Shown in pieces: positions 18,305 to 25,493 of a DNA stretch of 64,000 nucleotides (the first letter of the stretch is position 1; every line of letters starts with the position of its first letter). The notes under the pieces were generated by a model. That model did not search any database. It was not told the DNA's origin and saw only the letters and a list, made by a program, of their open reading frames with translations. The translations under genes were made by a program, and so were the position numbers. The stretch is taken from positions 310,001 to 374,000 of the forward strand of contig NZ_FOZG01000001.1 of assembly GCF_900113315.1 (NCBI RefSeq), given 5' to 3'. The stretch is from Sphingomonas jatrophae. GTDB lineage: Bacteria > Pseudomonadota > Alphaproteobacteria > Sphingomonadales > Sphingomonadaceae.

Positions 18305-19093
18305 CTATTTGCTGCGGGTAAGCCGCTTGCGTGCAACGAGGGCAGCTGCCGCGGTCCCGAACAGGAGCACCATGGGCGGTGCGGGCACGGGCGTAGGCTC
18401 GTCGGGATTGTCAGGCTTTGGTGGCTTCGGCCCATGGCTGGAGCTGCCGAAGCTCGACGACGAGCTGGTGCTGGTCGACGTGCTGGTAGAGGACGAGGTC
18501 GAGGAAGACGTGCTGCTCGAGGTCGAGCTGGACGTCGCGCCGCTCGACGTGGAGGTCGAGGTCGCGCCACTGGAGGTGGACGACGAGGTCGCGCCGCTCG
18601 ACGTCGACGTTGCGCCGCTCGACGTTGAGGTCGCACCGCTGGAGGTGGAGGTCGAGCCGCCGCTGGAGGAGGAGGTGGACGCGACGAACCAGCCGCCGCT
18701 GCCGCCCCCGCCACCACCGCCGCCGAAGAAGCCACCGCCGAAGAAGCCGCCGCCGCCGAAACCGCCGCCGCCGCCGATCACCGCCGGCGCGACCCCGCCG
18801 CCGCCGACTGCCATCGGCATCATCTCCGCCATCGCCGGCTGCGGCGCGGGGGTGACGATGGTGGTCGAGGTGCCGGGCGCGCACGTGGTCGAGACGGTGC
18901 GCGTCACCACCGTGCGCTTGTGGACCCTCGGCTTTGCGGCCGCTACGCGGCGCACCGGAGCCGGACCCTTCTTGGTGATCACGCGTGTATAGCCACGCGG
19001 GGGCTTCTCGGCCCAGTGCACCGCCCCTCCGCCGACGATCGCGCCGCCTGCTGCGCAGGCGCAAAGTTTCGCCAAGGCTACCCTGACCGACAT
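18305..19093 (-). CDS. Low-complexity Ser/Thr/Gly-rich exported protein with PEP-CTERM-like tail
   Basis: The 262-aa product begins with a hydrophobic N-terminus (LCACAAGGAIVGGGAV). A basic segment follows, then a Gly/Phe-rich stretch (about residues 97-136) and about 80 residues built almost only of Ser, Thr, Gly and Ala in STSSGAT units. The C-terminus has PTPVPAPPMVLLFG, a hydrophobic helix and RKRLTR, the order (PxPxP, helix, basic cluster) of PEP-CTERM/exosortase sorting signals. It may be a surface or exopolysaccharide-associated protein. The Ser/Thr runs are possible glycosylation sites, which is inference. No exosortase gene is seen here. Confidence 0.65.
   Translation of the reverse strand: MSVRVALAKLCACAAGGAIVGGGAVHWAEKPPRGYTRVITKKGPAPVRRVAAAKPRVHKRTVVTRTVSTTCAPGTSTTIVTPAPQPAMAEMMPMAVGGGGVAPAVIGGGGGFGGGGFFGGGFFGGGGGGGGSGGWFVASTSSSSGGSTSTSSGATSTSSGATSTSSGATSSSTSSGATSTSTSSGATSSSTSSSTSSSTSSSTSTSTSTSSSSSFGSSSHGPKPPKPDNPDEPTPVPAPPMVLLFGTAAAALVARKRLTRSK
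18463..18690. repeat. Degenerate minisatellite inside the Ser/Thr-rich gene
   Basis: Units of about 12-30 bp built from GACGTGGAGGTCG/GCGCCGCTCGACGT variants repeat here and encode the STSSGAT blocks on the minus strand. Such tracts are prone to length change by slippage. Confidence 0.6.
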
Positions 19094-19494
19094 TGTTCTT
19101 CACTTTCGCCAGTTGACCGTGGAAGCCTCGCCCCTCCCGAGGACGCTTCTCCGCACTGCCTGTAACTCAGCAAATGCAGAACAAGCTGTTAAGGGCAAGC
19201 GGGTTAACTAATTTCAGCCGTCACAAAGGGCTCGGCACCCGCAGATTTACTGTCTCCGCGGGTTGGATGTGCCACACCGGGACAATGCTCAGCCGCCCTC
19301 GAACCAGGCATGGTTAAACCGCCCGGGGTGCGCGGTTGAAACAAATTCCGAACACAGCACGAGATTCGCGGCATCAAGGCCGGTGGTGCGCTTGTGCGGG
19401 TCCCGACGCGACGATATAGGCGCGCCGGGGCTGTTCGGCTCATGCCGTCCCGGGAGAGGACGGCCCGCCGGGCGGTGGGTGAGCGGAGAGTGGG
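19094..19494. other. 401-nt intergenic region between divergent genes
   Basis: This is the longest gene-free stretch in the window. It is less GC-rich than its surroundings in its centre (TTAAC- and AAATT-containing segments) and must hold promoters for the PEP-CTERM-like gene (leftward) and dksA (rightward). I see no tRNA cloverleaf or small ORF with a convincing ribosome-binding site. Confidence 0.6.
19392..19420 (+). promoter_or_regulatory. Possible housekeeping-sigma promoter of dksA
   Basis: TTGTGC (19392-19397) and TATAGG (19415-19420) are separated by exactly 17 nt and lie about 75 nt before the dksA ATG. The match to the consensus is partial (3/6 and 4/6). Confidence 0.35.
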
Positions 19495-19947
19495 ATGGCG
19501 ACGGCGTATAGTGACGTGACGGATCCCGATTCAGGAACAACCACGGACGAAGGCTATCGGCCCAGTTCGGATGAGCCGTTCATGAATCCTCGGCAGCAGG
19601 CCTATTTCCGGCGCAAGCTGCTCGACTGGAAGGACGCCATTCGCCGCGAGGCGAAGGAAACGCTTGCGCAGCTCCAGACGGATTCGCTGCGGGAGCCGGA
19701 CATCACCGACCGTGCATCGAGCGAGACTGACTGGTCGATCGAGCTTCGGACGCGCGATCGCCAGCGCAAGCTGATCAGCAAGATCGATGCGGCGCTGCGG
19801 CGGATCGACGAGGGCGAATATGGCTATTGCGAGGTGACGGGCGAGCCGATCTCGCTCGGTCGCCTGGAGGCCCGGCCGATCGCCACGATGACCGTCGAGG
19901 CGCAGGAGCGGCACGAGCGTAACGAAAAGGTCTCCCGCGAGGAATAG
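19495..19947 (+). CDS. dksA: RNA polymerase-binding transcription factor DksA
   Basis: DksA binds the RNA polymerase secondary channel and, with ppGpp, tunes stable-RNA promoters. The 150-aa protein has the coiled-coil region (FRRKLLDWKDAIRREAKETL) with the D-x-x-D/A tip region DITDRASSETDW. The zinc-finger region is YGYCEVTGEPISLGRLEARP...EAQERHE. Only one of four zinc cysteines remains, so it is a CxxT-type, zinc-independent form as is common in alphaproteobacteria. The ATG at 19495 follows GCGGAGAGTGGG. Confidence 0.93.
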   Translation: MATAYSDVTDPDSGTTTDEGYRPSSDEPFMNPRQQAYFRRKLLDWKDAIRREAKETLAQLQTDSLREPDITDRASSETDWSIELRTRDRQRKLISKIDAALRRIDEGEYGYCEVTGEPISLGRLEARPIATMTVEAQERHERNEKVSREE

Positions 19948-20026
19948 CCCTTAACGCTTTGGCGATCCTTGCCCGTCAGACTGCGCCCGCCGCAAGCGGC
20001 GGCCAGACGGTGAAGGATGCAGGGCA

Positions 20027-20455
20027 GTGGACGCGGGGTTCGATCCGGAACGGCAAGGCGGTGTCTCCTCGCAGTCGGGGCGAGGCGCCATGCGGAACGC
20101 AATGTTCCTCCAGACGGATCTGCGCCGCGCCGAGAGCGACGCCGACGGGGAGGGCGCCGCATCGCAGACGCTGCGCGTTCGCAATCTTTCGGCGGGCGGG
20201 CTGATGGTCGAAACCGATGTGGGGACGTCCTTCGCGCGGGGCGAGCGCGTGATCCTGACCCTGCGCAATATCGGCGAGGTGCCGGCGCGCATTGCGTGGA
20301 CCGATGGGCAGCGCGTGGGGATCTCGTTCGATCGGCCGATCGATCCGGCCACCGTCCGCAAGATGCCGGTCAAGTCGCCGGGTGCCGGAATGCAGCTGAT
20401 CCGGCCGGTGTCACCCCGATCGCGGCGTCCCGGGCTGAAGACCGGGCCAGCCTGA
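20027..20455 (+). CDS. PilZ-domain protein
   Basis: The 142-aa product has a single PilZ domain: an N-terminal arginine motif (LQTDLRRAES), then RVRNLSAGGLMVETD (the D/NxSxxG motif) and VGISFDRPID. PilZ domains bind cyclic di-GMP. The arginine motif is looser than RxxxR, so binding is likely but not certain. The GTG start at 20027 is favoured by AAGGA ten bases upstream; an ATG at 20090 would give a shorter form still containing the domain. Confidence 0.82.
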   Translation: MDAGFDPERQGGVSSQSGRGAMRNAMFLQTDLRRAESDADGEGAASQTLRVRNLSAGGLMVETDVGTSFARGERVILTLRNIGEVPARIAWTDGQRVGISFDRPIDPATVRKMPVKSPGAGMQLIRPVSPRSRRPGLKTGPA

Positions 20456-20497
20456 AGCCGGCCCGCGCCGCCCGGGCGCCGCGGGGGACAGGCGCGA

Positions 20498-20650
20498 TCA
20501 GTTGCGCAGCATGTCCTTCAGCTTCAGCTTCTGCTTCTTGAGCTCTGCGACGAGGCCGCTGTCCGGATTGGGTCGGCGGATTTCCTCCGCCAGCCGCGCA
20601 TCCAGGCCGGCATGCTTGTTGACCAATGCATTCGCATGAGAATCAACCAT
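20498..20650 (-). CDS. YdcH family (DUF465) small protein
   Basis: This 50-aa protein (MVDSHANALVNKHAGLDARL...) ends in LVAELKKQKLKLKDMLRN. The HxxLd...KKxKLxLKD pattern is the DUF465 signature, a short antiparallel helical hairpin. The ATG at 20650 is preceded by AAAGGAGCACC, a good ribosome-binding site, so the longer upstream frame is not used. A second, divergent family member lies at 20863. Confidence 0.82.
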   Translation of the reverse strand: MVDSHANALVNKHAGLDARLAEEIRRPNPDSGLVAELKKQKLKLKDMLRN

Positions 20651-20862
20651 CGAGCGGTGCTCCTTTCGTCTATCTCCGTCCTCAAGACGTCTGTGTTCCC
20701 GCGACATCCGCGGGAGTCAGGAGTTAATCACTGCCCGGCCGAATTGTCCCCCTGCTTTTGTGGTCGCGCGACGAGTAACCACCGGCACGCGACGAGCGGC
20801 TGACGCTTGAGGCGGAGCCCTCGCCTCGCTTAAGATCGCCAGGAGGGCAGGAGACGCGCGAT

Positions 20863-21060
20863 ATGGACGATGGCGGGATCGCGCGGCGCGTGGAGGCGCT
20901 GAAGCAGGAGCATCGCGACATGGACGACGCCCTGGCGGCGCTGACAGCCATGCCGCACCGTGACGATCTCCAGATTGCCCGGCTGAAGCGGCGCAAGCTG
21001 CGGCTGCGCGATGAGATCGGCCTGCTCGAGGACCAGATCATCCCCGATATCATCGCCTGA
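20863..21060 (+). CDS. YdcH family (DUF465) small protein, second copy
   Basis: This is a 65-aa helical protein with VEALKQEHRDMDDALAAL and LQIARLKRRKLRLRDEIGLLED, again the DUF465 hairpin. The AGGAGGGCAGGAG upstream is a strong ribosome-binding site. Its function is unknown. It is divergent from the first copy with about 210 nt between them. Confidence 0.82.
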   Translation: MDDGGIARRVEALKQEHRDMDDALAALTAMPHRDDLQIARLKRRKLRLRDEIGLLEDQIIPDIIA

Positions 21061-21083
21061 CCGGCGCGCTCGTCTCACACGCA

Positions 21084-21120
21084 TGAAAAGGGCGGCGCTC
21101 CCTTCAGGAACGCCGCCCTT
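21084..21120. terminator. Intrinsic terminator, mainly for hsp20
   Basis: AAGGGCGGCG (21088-21097) pairs with CGCCGCCCTT (21111-21120). On the minus strand the stem is followed by a short T run (from AAAA at 21084-21087), so it should end hsp20 transcription 25 nt after its stop. On the plus strand the T-tract is only two bases. Confidence 0.7.
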
Positions 21121-21144
21121 CAATCGCCCGCTGGGCGCTGGCGC

Positions 21145-21618
21145 TTACGCGGCCTGGCGCGCGGGTTCCGCCTCGATCACCTGCGGAGCGGCGGCTGCGT
21201 CGCTGCCGATGGCGATCTTGCGGGGCTTCTTGTGCTCGGGCACCTCGCGCACGAGGTCGATGTCGAGCAGCCCGTCATGATAATGGGCACCCGTCACCTT
21301 GATCGTGTCGGCGAGCTGGAAGCGACGCTCGAACGCGCGCTTCGCGATGCCGCGATGGATGAACTGGCGCTCGCCGGCGTCCGCCTCGGCCGCCTTGCCG
21401 GAGACGATCAACATGGTCTCCTGCACGGTCAGGTCGAGCTCGTCGCGGCCGAAGCCTGCGACCGCCATCGAGATGCGGTAGGCGCCGTCGCCCGTCTTCT
21501 CGATGTTATAGGGTGGGTAGGCATCGGCATCGCCGCGGGTCGCGAAATCGACCAGGCGGTTCAGGTTCTCGAAGCCCACGGAAGAGCGCAGCAGGGGCGC
21601 GAAGTCGAGGGTACGCAT
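21145..21618 (-). CDS. Small heat-shock protein Hsp20 (IbpA family)
   Basis: This is a 157-aa ATP-independent holdase with an alpha-crystallin domain. It starts MRTLDFAPLLRSSVGFENL, has YNIEKTGDGAYRISMAVAGF and IHRGIAKRAFERRFQLADTIKV, and a C-terminal IAI motif (RKIAIGSD) for oligomer contacts. The ATG at 21618 is chosen because GAAGGAG sits nine bases before it; another ATG three codons upstream would touch the ribosome-binding site. It is expressed from an RpoH-type promoter with a structured leader. Confidence 0.93.
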   Translation of the reverse strand: MRTLDFAPLLRSSVGFENLNRLVDFATRGDADAYPPYNIEKTGDGAYRISMAVAGFGRDELDLTVQETMLIVSGKAAEADAGERQFIHRGIAKRAFERRFQLADTIKVTGAHYHDGLLDIDLVREVPEHKKPRKIAIGSDAAAAPQVIEAEPARQAA

Positions 21619-21624
21619 CACTCT

Positions 21625-21651
21625 CATCTCCTTCAAAGGCAGTTGAGCATG
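21625..21651 (-). promoter_or_regulatory. Possible RNA thermometer (ROSE-like) over the hsp20 ribosome-binding site
   Basis: In the transcript CAUGCUC (from 21651-21645) can pair with GAGAUG (from 21630-21625), leaving a single bulged G and trapping half of the GAAGGAG ribosome-binding site. A pairing strand with a bulged G opposite the Shine-Dalgarno is the hallmark of ROSE elements, common before hsp20 genes in alphaproteobacteria. A second hairpin lies upstream (21655-21677). Confidence 0.45.
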
Positions 21652-21722
21652 GTCGGTCCGCGGAAATCCGCCGGACCGCATCCTGCCGCCCCCAAATGGG
21701 CGACGGCGTCGGATAGCCAACC

Positions 21723-21750
21723 AGATGGGATCGTTAGAGCGGTTTTCAAG
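21723..21750 (-). promoter_or_regulatory. RpoH (sigma-32) promoter of hsp20
   Basis: Reading the minus strand, CTTGAAA (21750-21744) and CCCATCT (21729-21723) are separated by 14 nt. This is close to the sigma-32 consensus CTTGAAA / CCCCATNT. The promoter lies about 105 nt before the hsp20 start codon, leaving room for the structured leader. Confidence 0.85.
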
Positions 21751-21853
21751 AGGCCGCATGCGCGCGGGGCGCAGATGAATTTGCTGTCACAATGGCGCCG
21801 TTCACCCTTTTTGCCGATAGGCCGCATCGGCCGCTTCTGGCAAAGCGAACGTC

Positions 21854-22324
21854 ATGGAAACCAATGTTGCAGCGCTAGCGGAATCGCGGATGACGGCGCG
21901 GCTGGTCGCCTCGCTCTACACCGAGGCGATGCTGCTGGCGGACGAGACGCGCTCCTACTTCGACGAAGCCGGCCGTGAGGATCGTGACCTGCTGCCGCCT
22001 TTGCAGCGAGTGCTGTTCTCCTGCGAGTCGCTGAAGGTGACGACGCGCCTGATGCACGTCGTTGCCTGGCTGTTGACGCGGCGCGCGGTCGAGAGTGGGG
22101 AGATGAGCCTGGCGCAGGCGCGCGCGCCTGGCCGCAAGCTCGGGCCCGCAGCGGAGAGCGATCCGGGCTCGGTCGAGGTGCTGCCGCCGGTCGCGCAAGA
22201 CCTGATTGAGGCCAGCTGCGATCTCTATGCCCGCGTCGCCCGGCTCGAGCAGGAAATTGATCAGCCATCGCCCAAGGCGAGCCCGGCACGCTCCCTCCTG
22301 TCGCGGCTGGAGAACGCCTTTTAA
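21854..22324 (+). CDS. rcdA: DUF1465 / RcdA-like protease adaptor
   Basis: The 156-aa helical protein contains VASLYTEAMLLADETRSYFDE and ESLKVTTRLMHVVAWLLTRRAVESGEM, the characteristic blocks of DUF1465. In Caulobacter the DUF1465 protein RcdA delivers CtrA and other clients to ClpXP with CpdR and PopA. Orthology is inferred from motif order, so the symbol is tentative. The stop overlaps the convergent xthA stop (shared TTAA). Confidence 0.8.
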   Translation: METNVAALAESRMTARLVASLYTEAMLLADETRSYFDEAGREDRDLLPPLQRVLFSCESLKVTTRLMHVVAWLLTRRAVESGEMSLAQARAPGRKLGPAAESDPGSVEVLPPVAQDLIEASCDLYARVARLEQEIDQPSPKASPARSLLSRLENAF

Positions 22325-23112
22325 CGGCGAGACCGGCCCGGCGGCTTGAGCTCGATCCAGACGGGCGCGTGGTCGCTGCTCTTGTCCCAACCGCGCACAT
22401 GCGCATCGACTCCGGCTCCGCTGAGGCGTGAGCGGAGTGCCGGACTGACCAGCAGGTGATCGATCCGCAGCCCGGCGTTGCGACCCCAGGCGTTCCGAAA
22501 ATAGTCCCAGAAAGTGTAAATCGTCTCGTCGGGATGGAGCGTGCGAAGTGCGTCGGTCCAGCCCTGCGCCAATAAGCGCCGATAGGCGTTGCGCACTTCC
22601 GGCGCGAACAGTGCGTCGTCACGCCATCGCTCGGGCTTGTAGACGTCGCGATCCTCGGGGATCACGTTGAAGTCGCCAGCCAGAACCGCAGGCACGCCCG
22701 CGGCGATCAGCGTGGCCGCGTGATCGATCAGCCGATCGAACCACGCAAGCTTGTAATTGAACTTGGGGCCGGGCCGCGGATTGCCGTTCGGCAGATAGAG
22801 CCCTCCCAGCAGCACGCCATCGACCGCCGCTTCGATATAGCGACTCTGGGCGGGATCAGGATCGTCGGGCAGGCCACGGCGGGTTTCCACCGCTTCGCCC
22901 CCGCGCGTCAGCAGGGCGACGCCGTTCCACCGCGGCTGACCCTGCCATAAAGCGCGGTAGCCGGCCTCGGCCAGCGCATCTTCGGGGAACTTGTCCTGCG
23001 GAGCCTTCAGCTCCTGCAGGCAGACCGCGTCAGGTTGCGTCTCCTCCAGCCAGCGTAGCAGCACCGGCAGCCGGCCGTTAATGCCGTTGACGTTGTAGGT
23101 GGCGATCCTCAC
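22321..23112 (-). CDS. xthA: Exodeoxyribonuclease III (AP endonuclease family)
   Basis: This is a 263-aa Mg-dependent enzyme of base-excision repair. From GTG at 23112 it begins VRIATYNVNGINGR and contains CLQELKAPQDKFP (catalytic Glu), LAGDFNVIPEDRD (Asp/Asn), FWDYFRNAWGRNAGLRIDHLL and a final SSDHAPVW with the catalytic His. The GTG overlaps the stop of the upstream nudix gene (GTGA), so the long upstream frame is not used. Confidence 0.93.
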   Translation of the reverse strand: MRIATYNVNGINGRLPVLLRWLEETQPDAVCLQELKAPQDKFPEDALAEAGYRALWQGQPRWNGVALLTRGGEAVETRRGLPDDPDPAQSRYIEAAVDGVLLGGLYLPNGNPRPGPKFNYKLAWFDRLIDHAATLIAAGVPAVLAGDFNVIPEDRDVYKPERWRDDALFAPEVRNAYRRLLAQGWTDALRTLHPDETIYTFWDYFRNAWGRNAGLRIDHLLVSPALRSRLSGAGVDAHVRGWDKSSDHAPVWIELKPPGRSRR

Positions 23113-23579
23113 GCGGCAGCGGCAAGCGCGGCGAGACGGTTCAGAAATGGACGCTGGCTGGGCAGCATCATCGCATCCGCCTCCGCCAGAGAAAACCAGC
23201 GCACCGCATCCACCTCGGGAAAATACTCGATCTGGCCGCTGCGTGGCGGCCATTCGAGTGGAAAGCGATTGCCTGCAAGCATCTGCGGATCGAAGCTGCC
23301 TTCGAGTGCGAACGCCTCCACCTGCTTGCCACCTGCCTGCCGGACGGAGCCGAGCGGCACGAGTTCGCCGGAAAGCGCGGCGCCAAGCTCCTCATGAGCC
23401 TCGCGCAGCGCCGCCTCCTCGGCAGTCTCGCCCGCTTCGATGCGGCCTTTCGGCAGCTGCCACGCGCCCTGATCCCGGCTGCGCCAATAAGGGCCGCCGG
23501 GATGGGCGAGCAGCACTTCAAGCCCGGCCGTGCCGCGCCGCCAGAGCAGGATGCCGGCGCTGGGCGGCGGCGTGGTCAT
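23109..23579 (-). CDS. NUDIX hydrolase
   Basis: The 156-aa protein has a perfect Nudix box, GRIEAGETAEEAALREAHEELG, near residue 46 (GX5EX7REUXEEXGU). SAGILLWRR at the start and a C-terminal VRWFSLAEADAMMLPSQR place it in the group of bis(5'-nucleosyl)-tetraphosphatase or DNA-mismatch-type hydrolases of unproven substrate. MTTPPP at 23579 is preferred over an in-frame ATG at 23603. It is coupled to xthA. Confidence 0.9.
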   Translation of the reverse strand: MTTPPPSAGILLWRRGTAGLEVLLAHPGGPYWRSRDQGAWQLPKGRIEAGETAEEAALREAHEELGAALSGELVPLGSVRQAGGKQVEAFALEGSFDPQMLAGNRFPLEWPPRSGQIEYFPEVDAVRWFSLAEADAMMLPSQRPFLNRLAALAAAA

Positions 23580-23630
23580 CGTGTCTCTCCTCCGCGTCCA
23601 CAAGCGGTCGCGACCCGGGGAGGTTCCGGC

Positions 23631-24035
23631 TCAGCGCTTGGCCACACGCTTGTACGGCACGAACTTGTCCAGCCCGACGAAGCCGCGCGGAAAGCGTGAC
23701 GCACGGTCGACCAGCTGGATCGTATCGAGGCTGCACAGCTGGCTGAGCGAGGTGGAGGTGACGAGAATATCATCGTCGTCCAGCTGGTCGGCGCCGATCC
23801 GTGGGCGATTGACGTAGATCGTGCCGCCCGCGCCGGACTTGTAGATGATCGCCTGACCGTCGATGATCTGGCTGGAGCGGGCGGAGGTGAACGGAATGCA
23901 GTTGACCGGCTCGCCGGCGACGCGCCCTTCGAGCGCCTTCGCCAGCTTATCCTCGGGGGAGAGGCGGGCCGCACTGACAGGGCTGACGGCAGCGGCAAGC
24001 GCGAGGCCGGCTGCCACGAATGACTTGATCCTCAT
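23631..24035 (-). CDS. Periplasmic protein of unknown function
   Basis: This is a 134-aa product with a clean signal peptide (MRIKSFVAAGLALAAAVSPVSA). The mature part is acidic to neutral: EDKLAKALEGRVAGEPVNCIP, then ARSSQIIDGQAIIYK, TIYVNRPRIGADQLDDDDILVT and QLCSLDTIQLVD. The two cysteines could form a disulfide. Similar proteins are common and unnamed in sphingomonads. The start at 24035 was chosen because it opens the signal peptide; the frame continues upstream only by antisense overlap with the HAD gene. Confidence 0.75.
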   Translation of the reverse strand: MRIKSFVAAGLALAAAVSPVSAARLSPEDKLAKALEGRVAGEPVNCIPFTSARSSQIIDGQAIIYKSGAGGTIYVNRPRIGADQLDDDDILVTSTSLSQLCSLDTIQLVDRASRFPRGFVGLDKFVPYKRVAKR

Positions 24036-24132
24036 GATCGATGGTCCTGTTCGGGTTTGTGTTGCATCTTTGCCACGGTGCTCGTGAACCGGAGCTGACG
24101 GATCGATTATTCCCGCTAAACGCTTGATCTTC

Positions 24133-24837
24133 ATGAGCGATGCACTCCCCCGCGCGATCTTGTTCGATGTCGACGGAACCCTGGTCGACAGCAATCGGCA
24201 GCATATCGAAGCCTGGGGGCGCGTCTTTGCCGATGCGGGCTTTGACATTCCGCCGGAGCGGATCGCGCCCGAAATCGGCAAGGGCGGCGACCAGCTCGTT
24301 CCCACCCTGCTGCCCACCCTGGGCGAAGAGCAGCAGCAGGCGCTCCAAACAGCCCATGGTGAGCTGTTCAAGGCGCAGTATCTCCGCGGCATCGCGCCGC
24401 TGCCGGGCGCTCGGACGCTGCTGGAGAGGGCGCGCGAGGCGGGGATGACGGTCGTGCTGGCCACCTCCTCGGGAGCGGACCAGCTCGACCACTATGTCGG
24501 TCTGCTGGGCAGCACCCTGATCGACGAGGCGACGAGTTCGGACGATGCCGGCCGGTCAAAGCCGGCGCCGGACATCTTCAGCGCGGCGCTGGCGAAGGCG
24601 GGCGTTCCTGCGGCGGCGGCCCGTGTCGTCGGCGATTCGCGGTGGGACATGGTGGCAGCGTGGAAGTGCGGGATCGTGCCCGTGGCATTGCTGACCGGAG
24701 GCTTCCCGGCACCGGTTCTGGTGGAGGCAGGCGCCGCCGCGGTCTATGCCGATCCGGCAGCGCTCGCCGCCGGCTTCTACGCCTCGCCGCTGGCAAATGC
24801 GGTGTCGAGGAAGCCCAGCAGCGCCGACCAGGACTGA
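24133..24837 (+). CDS. HAD-superfamily phosphatase (phosphoglycolate/beta-phosphoglucomutase-like)
   Basis: This is a 234-aa HAD hydrolase with motif I LFDVDGTLVDSN (nucleophile Asp), a helical cap (residues about 16-85), motif II VVLATSSG, motif III region KPAPDIF and motif IV VVGDSRWDM. The substrate is not predictable. ATG at 24133 is preferred over TTG at 24124. Its last 61 bases overlap the 3' end of the convergent dienelactone-hydrolase-like gene, both frames being well formed. Confidence 0.88.
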   Translation: MSDALPRAILFDVDGTLVDSNRQHIEAWGRVFADAGFDIPPERIAPEIGKGGDQLVPTLLPTLGEEQQQALQTAHGELFKAQYLRGIAPLPGARTLLERAREAGMTVVLATSSGADQLDHYVGLLGSTLIDEATSSDDAGRSKPAPDIFSAALAKAGVPAAAARVVGDSRWDMVAAWKCGIVPVALLTGGFPAPVLVEAGAAAVYADPAALAAGFYASPLANAVSRKPSSADQD

Positions 24838-25493
24838 GCCTCTGCCGCGGCGTCATACGCCATCCGCGGATCGCCGAGCTGCTCGACATCGACATTGGTG
24901 AAGCTGTGCAGTGCCCGGCCATAGACGATCAGCTGCCAGTCCGCTCCTGCTGCCATCATCTCCTGCTGGAACGCGGTGACATCTTCCGGCGGAACGAGCG
25001 GGTCGAGCGCGCCGGTGCAGGCGAGGATCTTTGTGTGCACCTCACCCGCCTGGGCAGGCGCCGCAGTGGTCAGCAAGCCGTGGAAGCTGGCGACCGCCGC
25101 CAGTTCTGCGCCGCTTCGCGCCAGCTCCAGCACCGCGCTGCCGCCGAAGCAGTAACCCATGGCCGCGGCGCGGGCAGGGGGCAGCCCCGTTTCGGCCAGC
25201 ATCGCATCCAGACCCGCGCGCACTCGCCGACGGAACAGGGCGGGATCGGCGCGGAAGCGCTGCACCGCGGCCATCATGTCGTCGCCTGCGAGCACGCGAC
25301 CATGGCCGTGCAGGTCGGCAGCGAAGACGGCATAGCCCTGCTCCGCCAGCAAGGCGGCATGGCGGCGGACATTGCCGCCGATCCCGTCTGCCTCATGCGC
25401 CACCAGCATGGCGCGGCCGTTTGCCGGACCGACCGGCTCCCACCGCTCGCCGATCAGCGGCAGATCGCCATCGCTGTAGGTAAAAGCCGTCAT
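24777..25493 (-). CDS. Dienelactone hydrolase family protein
   Basis: This is a 238-aa alpha/beta hydrolase. It has FAADLHGHGRV, the nucleophile elbow MGYCFGGSAVL (Cys, as in dienelactone hydrolase), GALDPLVPPED for the Asp and ALHSFTN for the His. It is the last gene of the glycan operon, joined to the preceding gene by an ATGA overlap. Members of this family act on esters or lactones, and the substrate here is unknown. Removal of an acyl or lactone group from a glycan is only a contextual idea. Confidence 0.85.
   Translation of the reverse strand: MTAFTYSDGDLPLIGERWEPVGPANGRAMLVAHEADGIGGNVRRHAALLAEQGYAVFAADLHGHGRVLAGDDMMAAVQRFRADPALFRRRVRAGLDAMLAETGLPPARAAAMGYCFGGSAVLELARSGAELAAVASFHGLLTTAAPAQAGEVHTKILACTGALDPLVPPEDVTAFQQEMMAAGADWQLIVYGRALHSFTNVDVEQLGDPRMAYDAAAEAQSWSALLGFLDTAFASGEA

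Noticed and set aside
21619-21759. 47-residue N-terminal extension of Hsp20
   Set aside because: It would place the RpoH promoter and the ribosome-binding site inside the coding region; the family start is at 21618.
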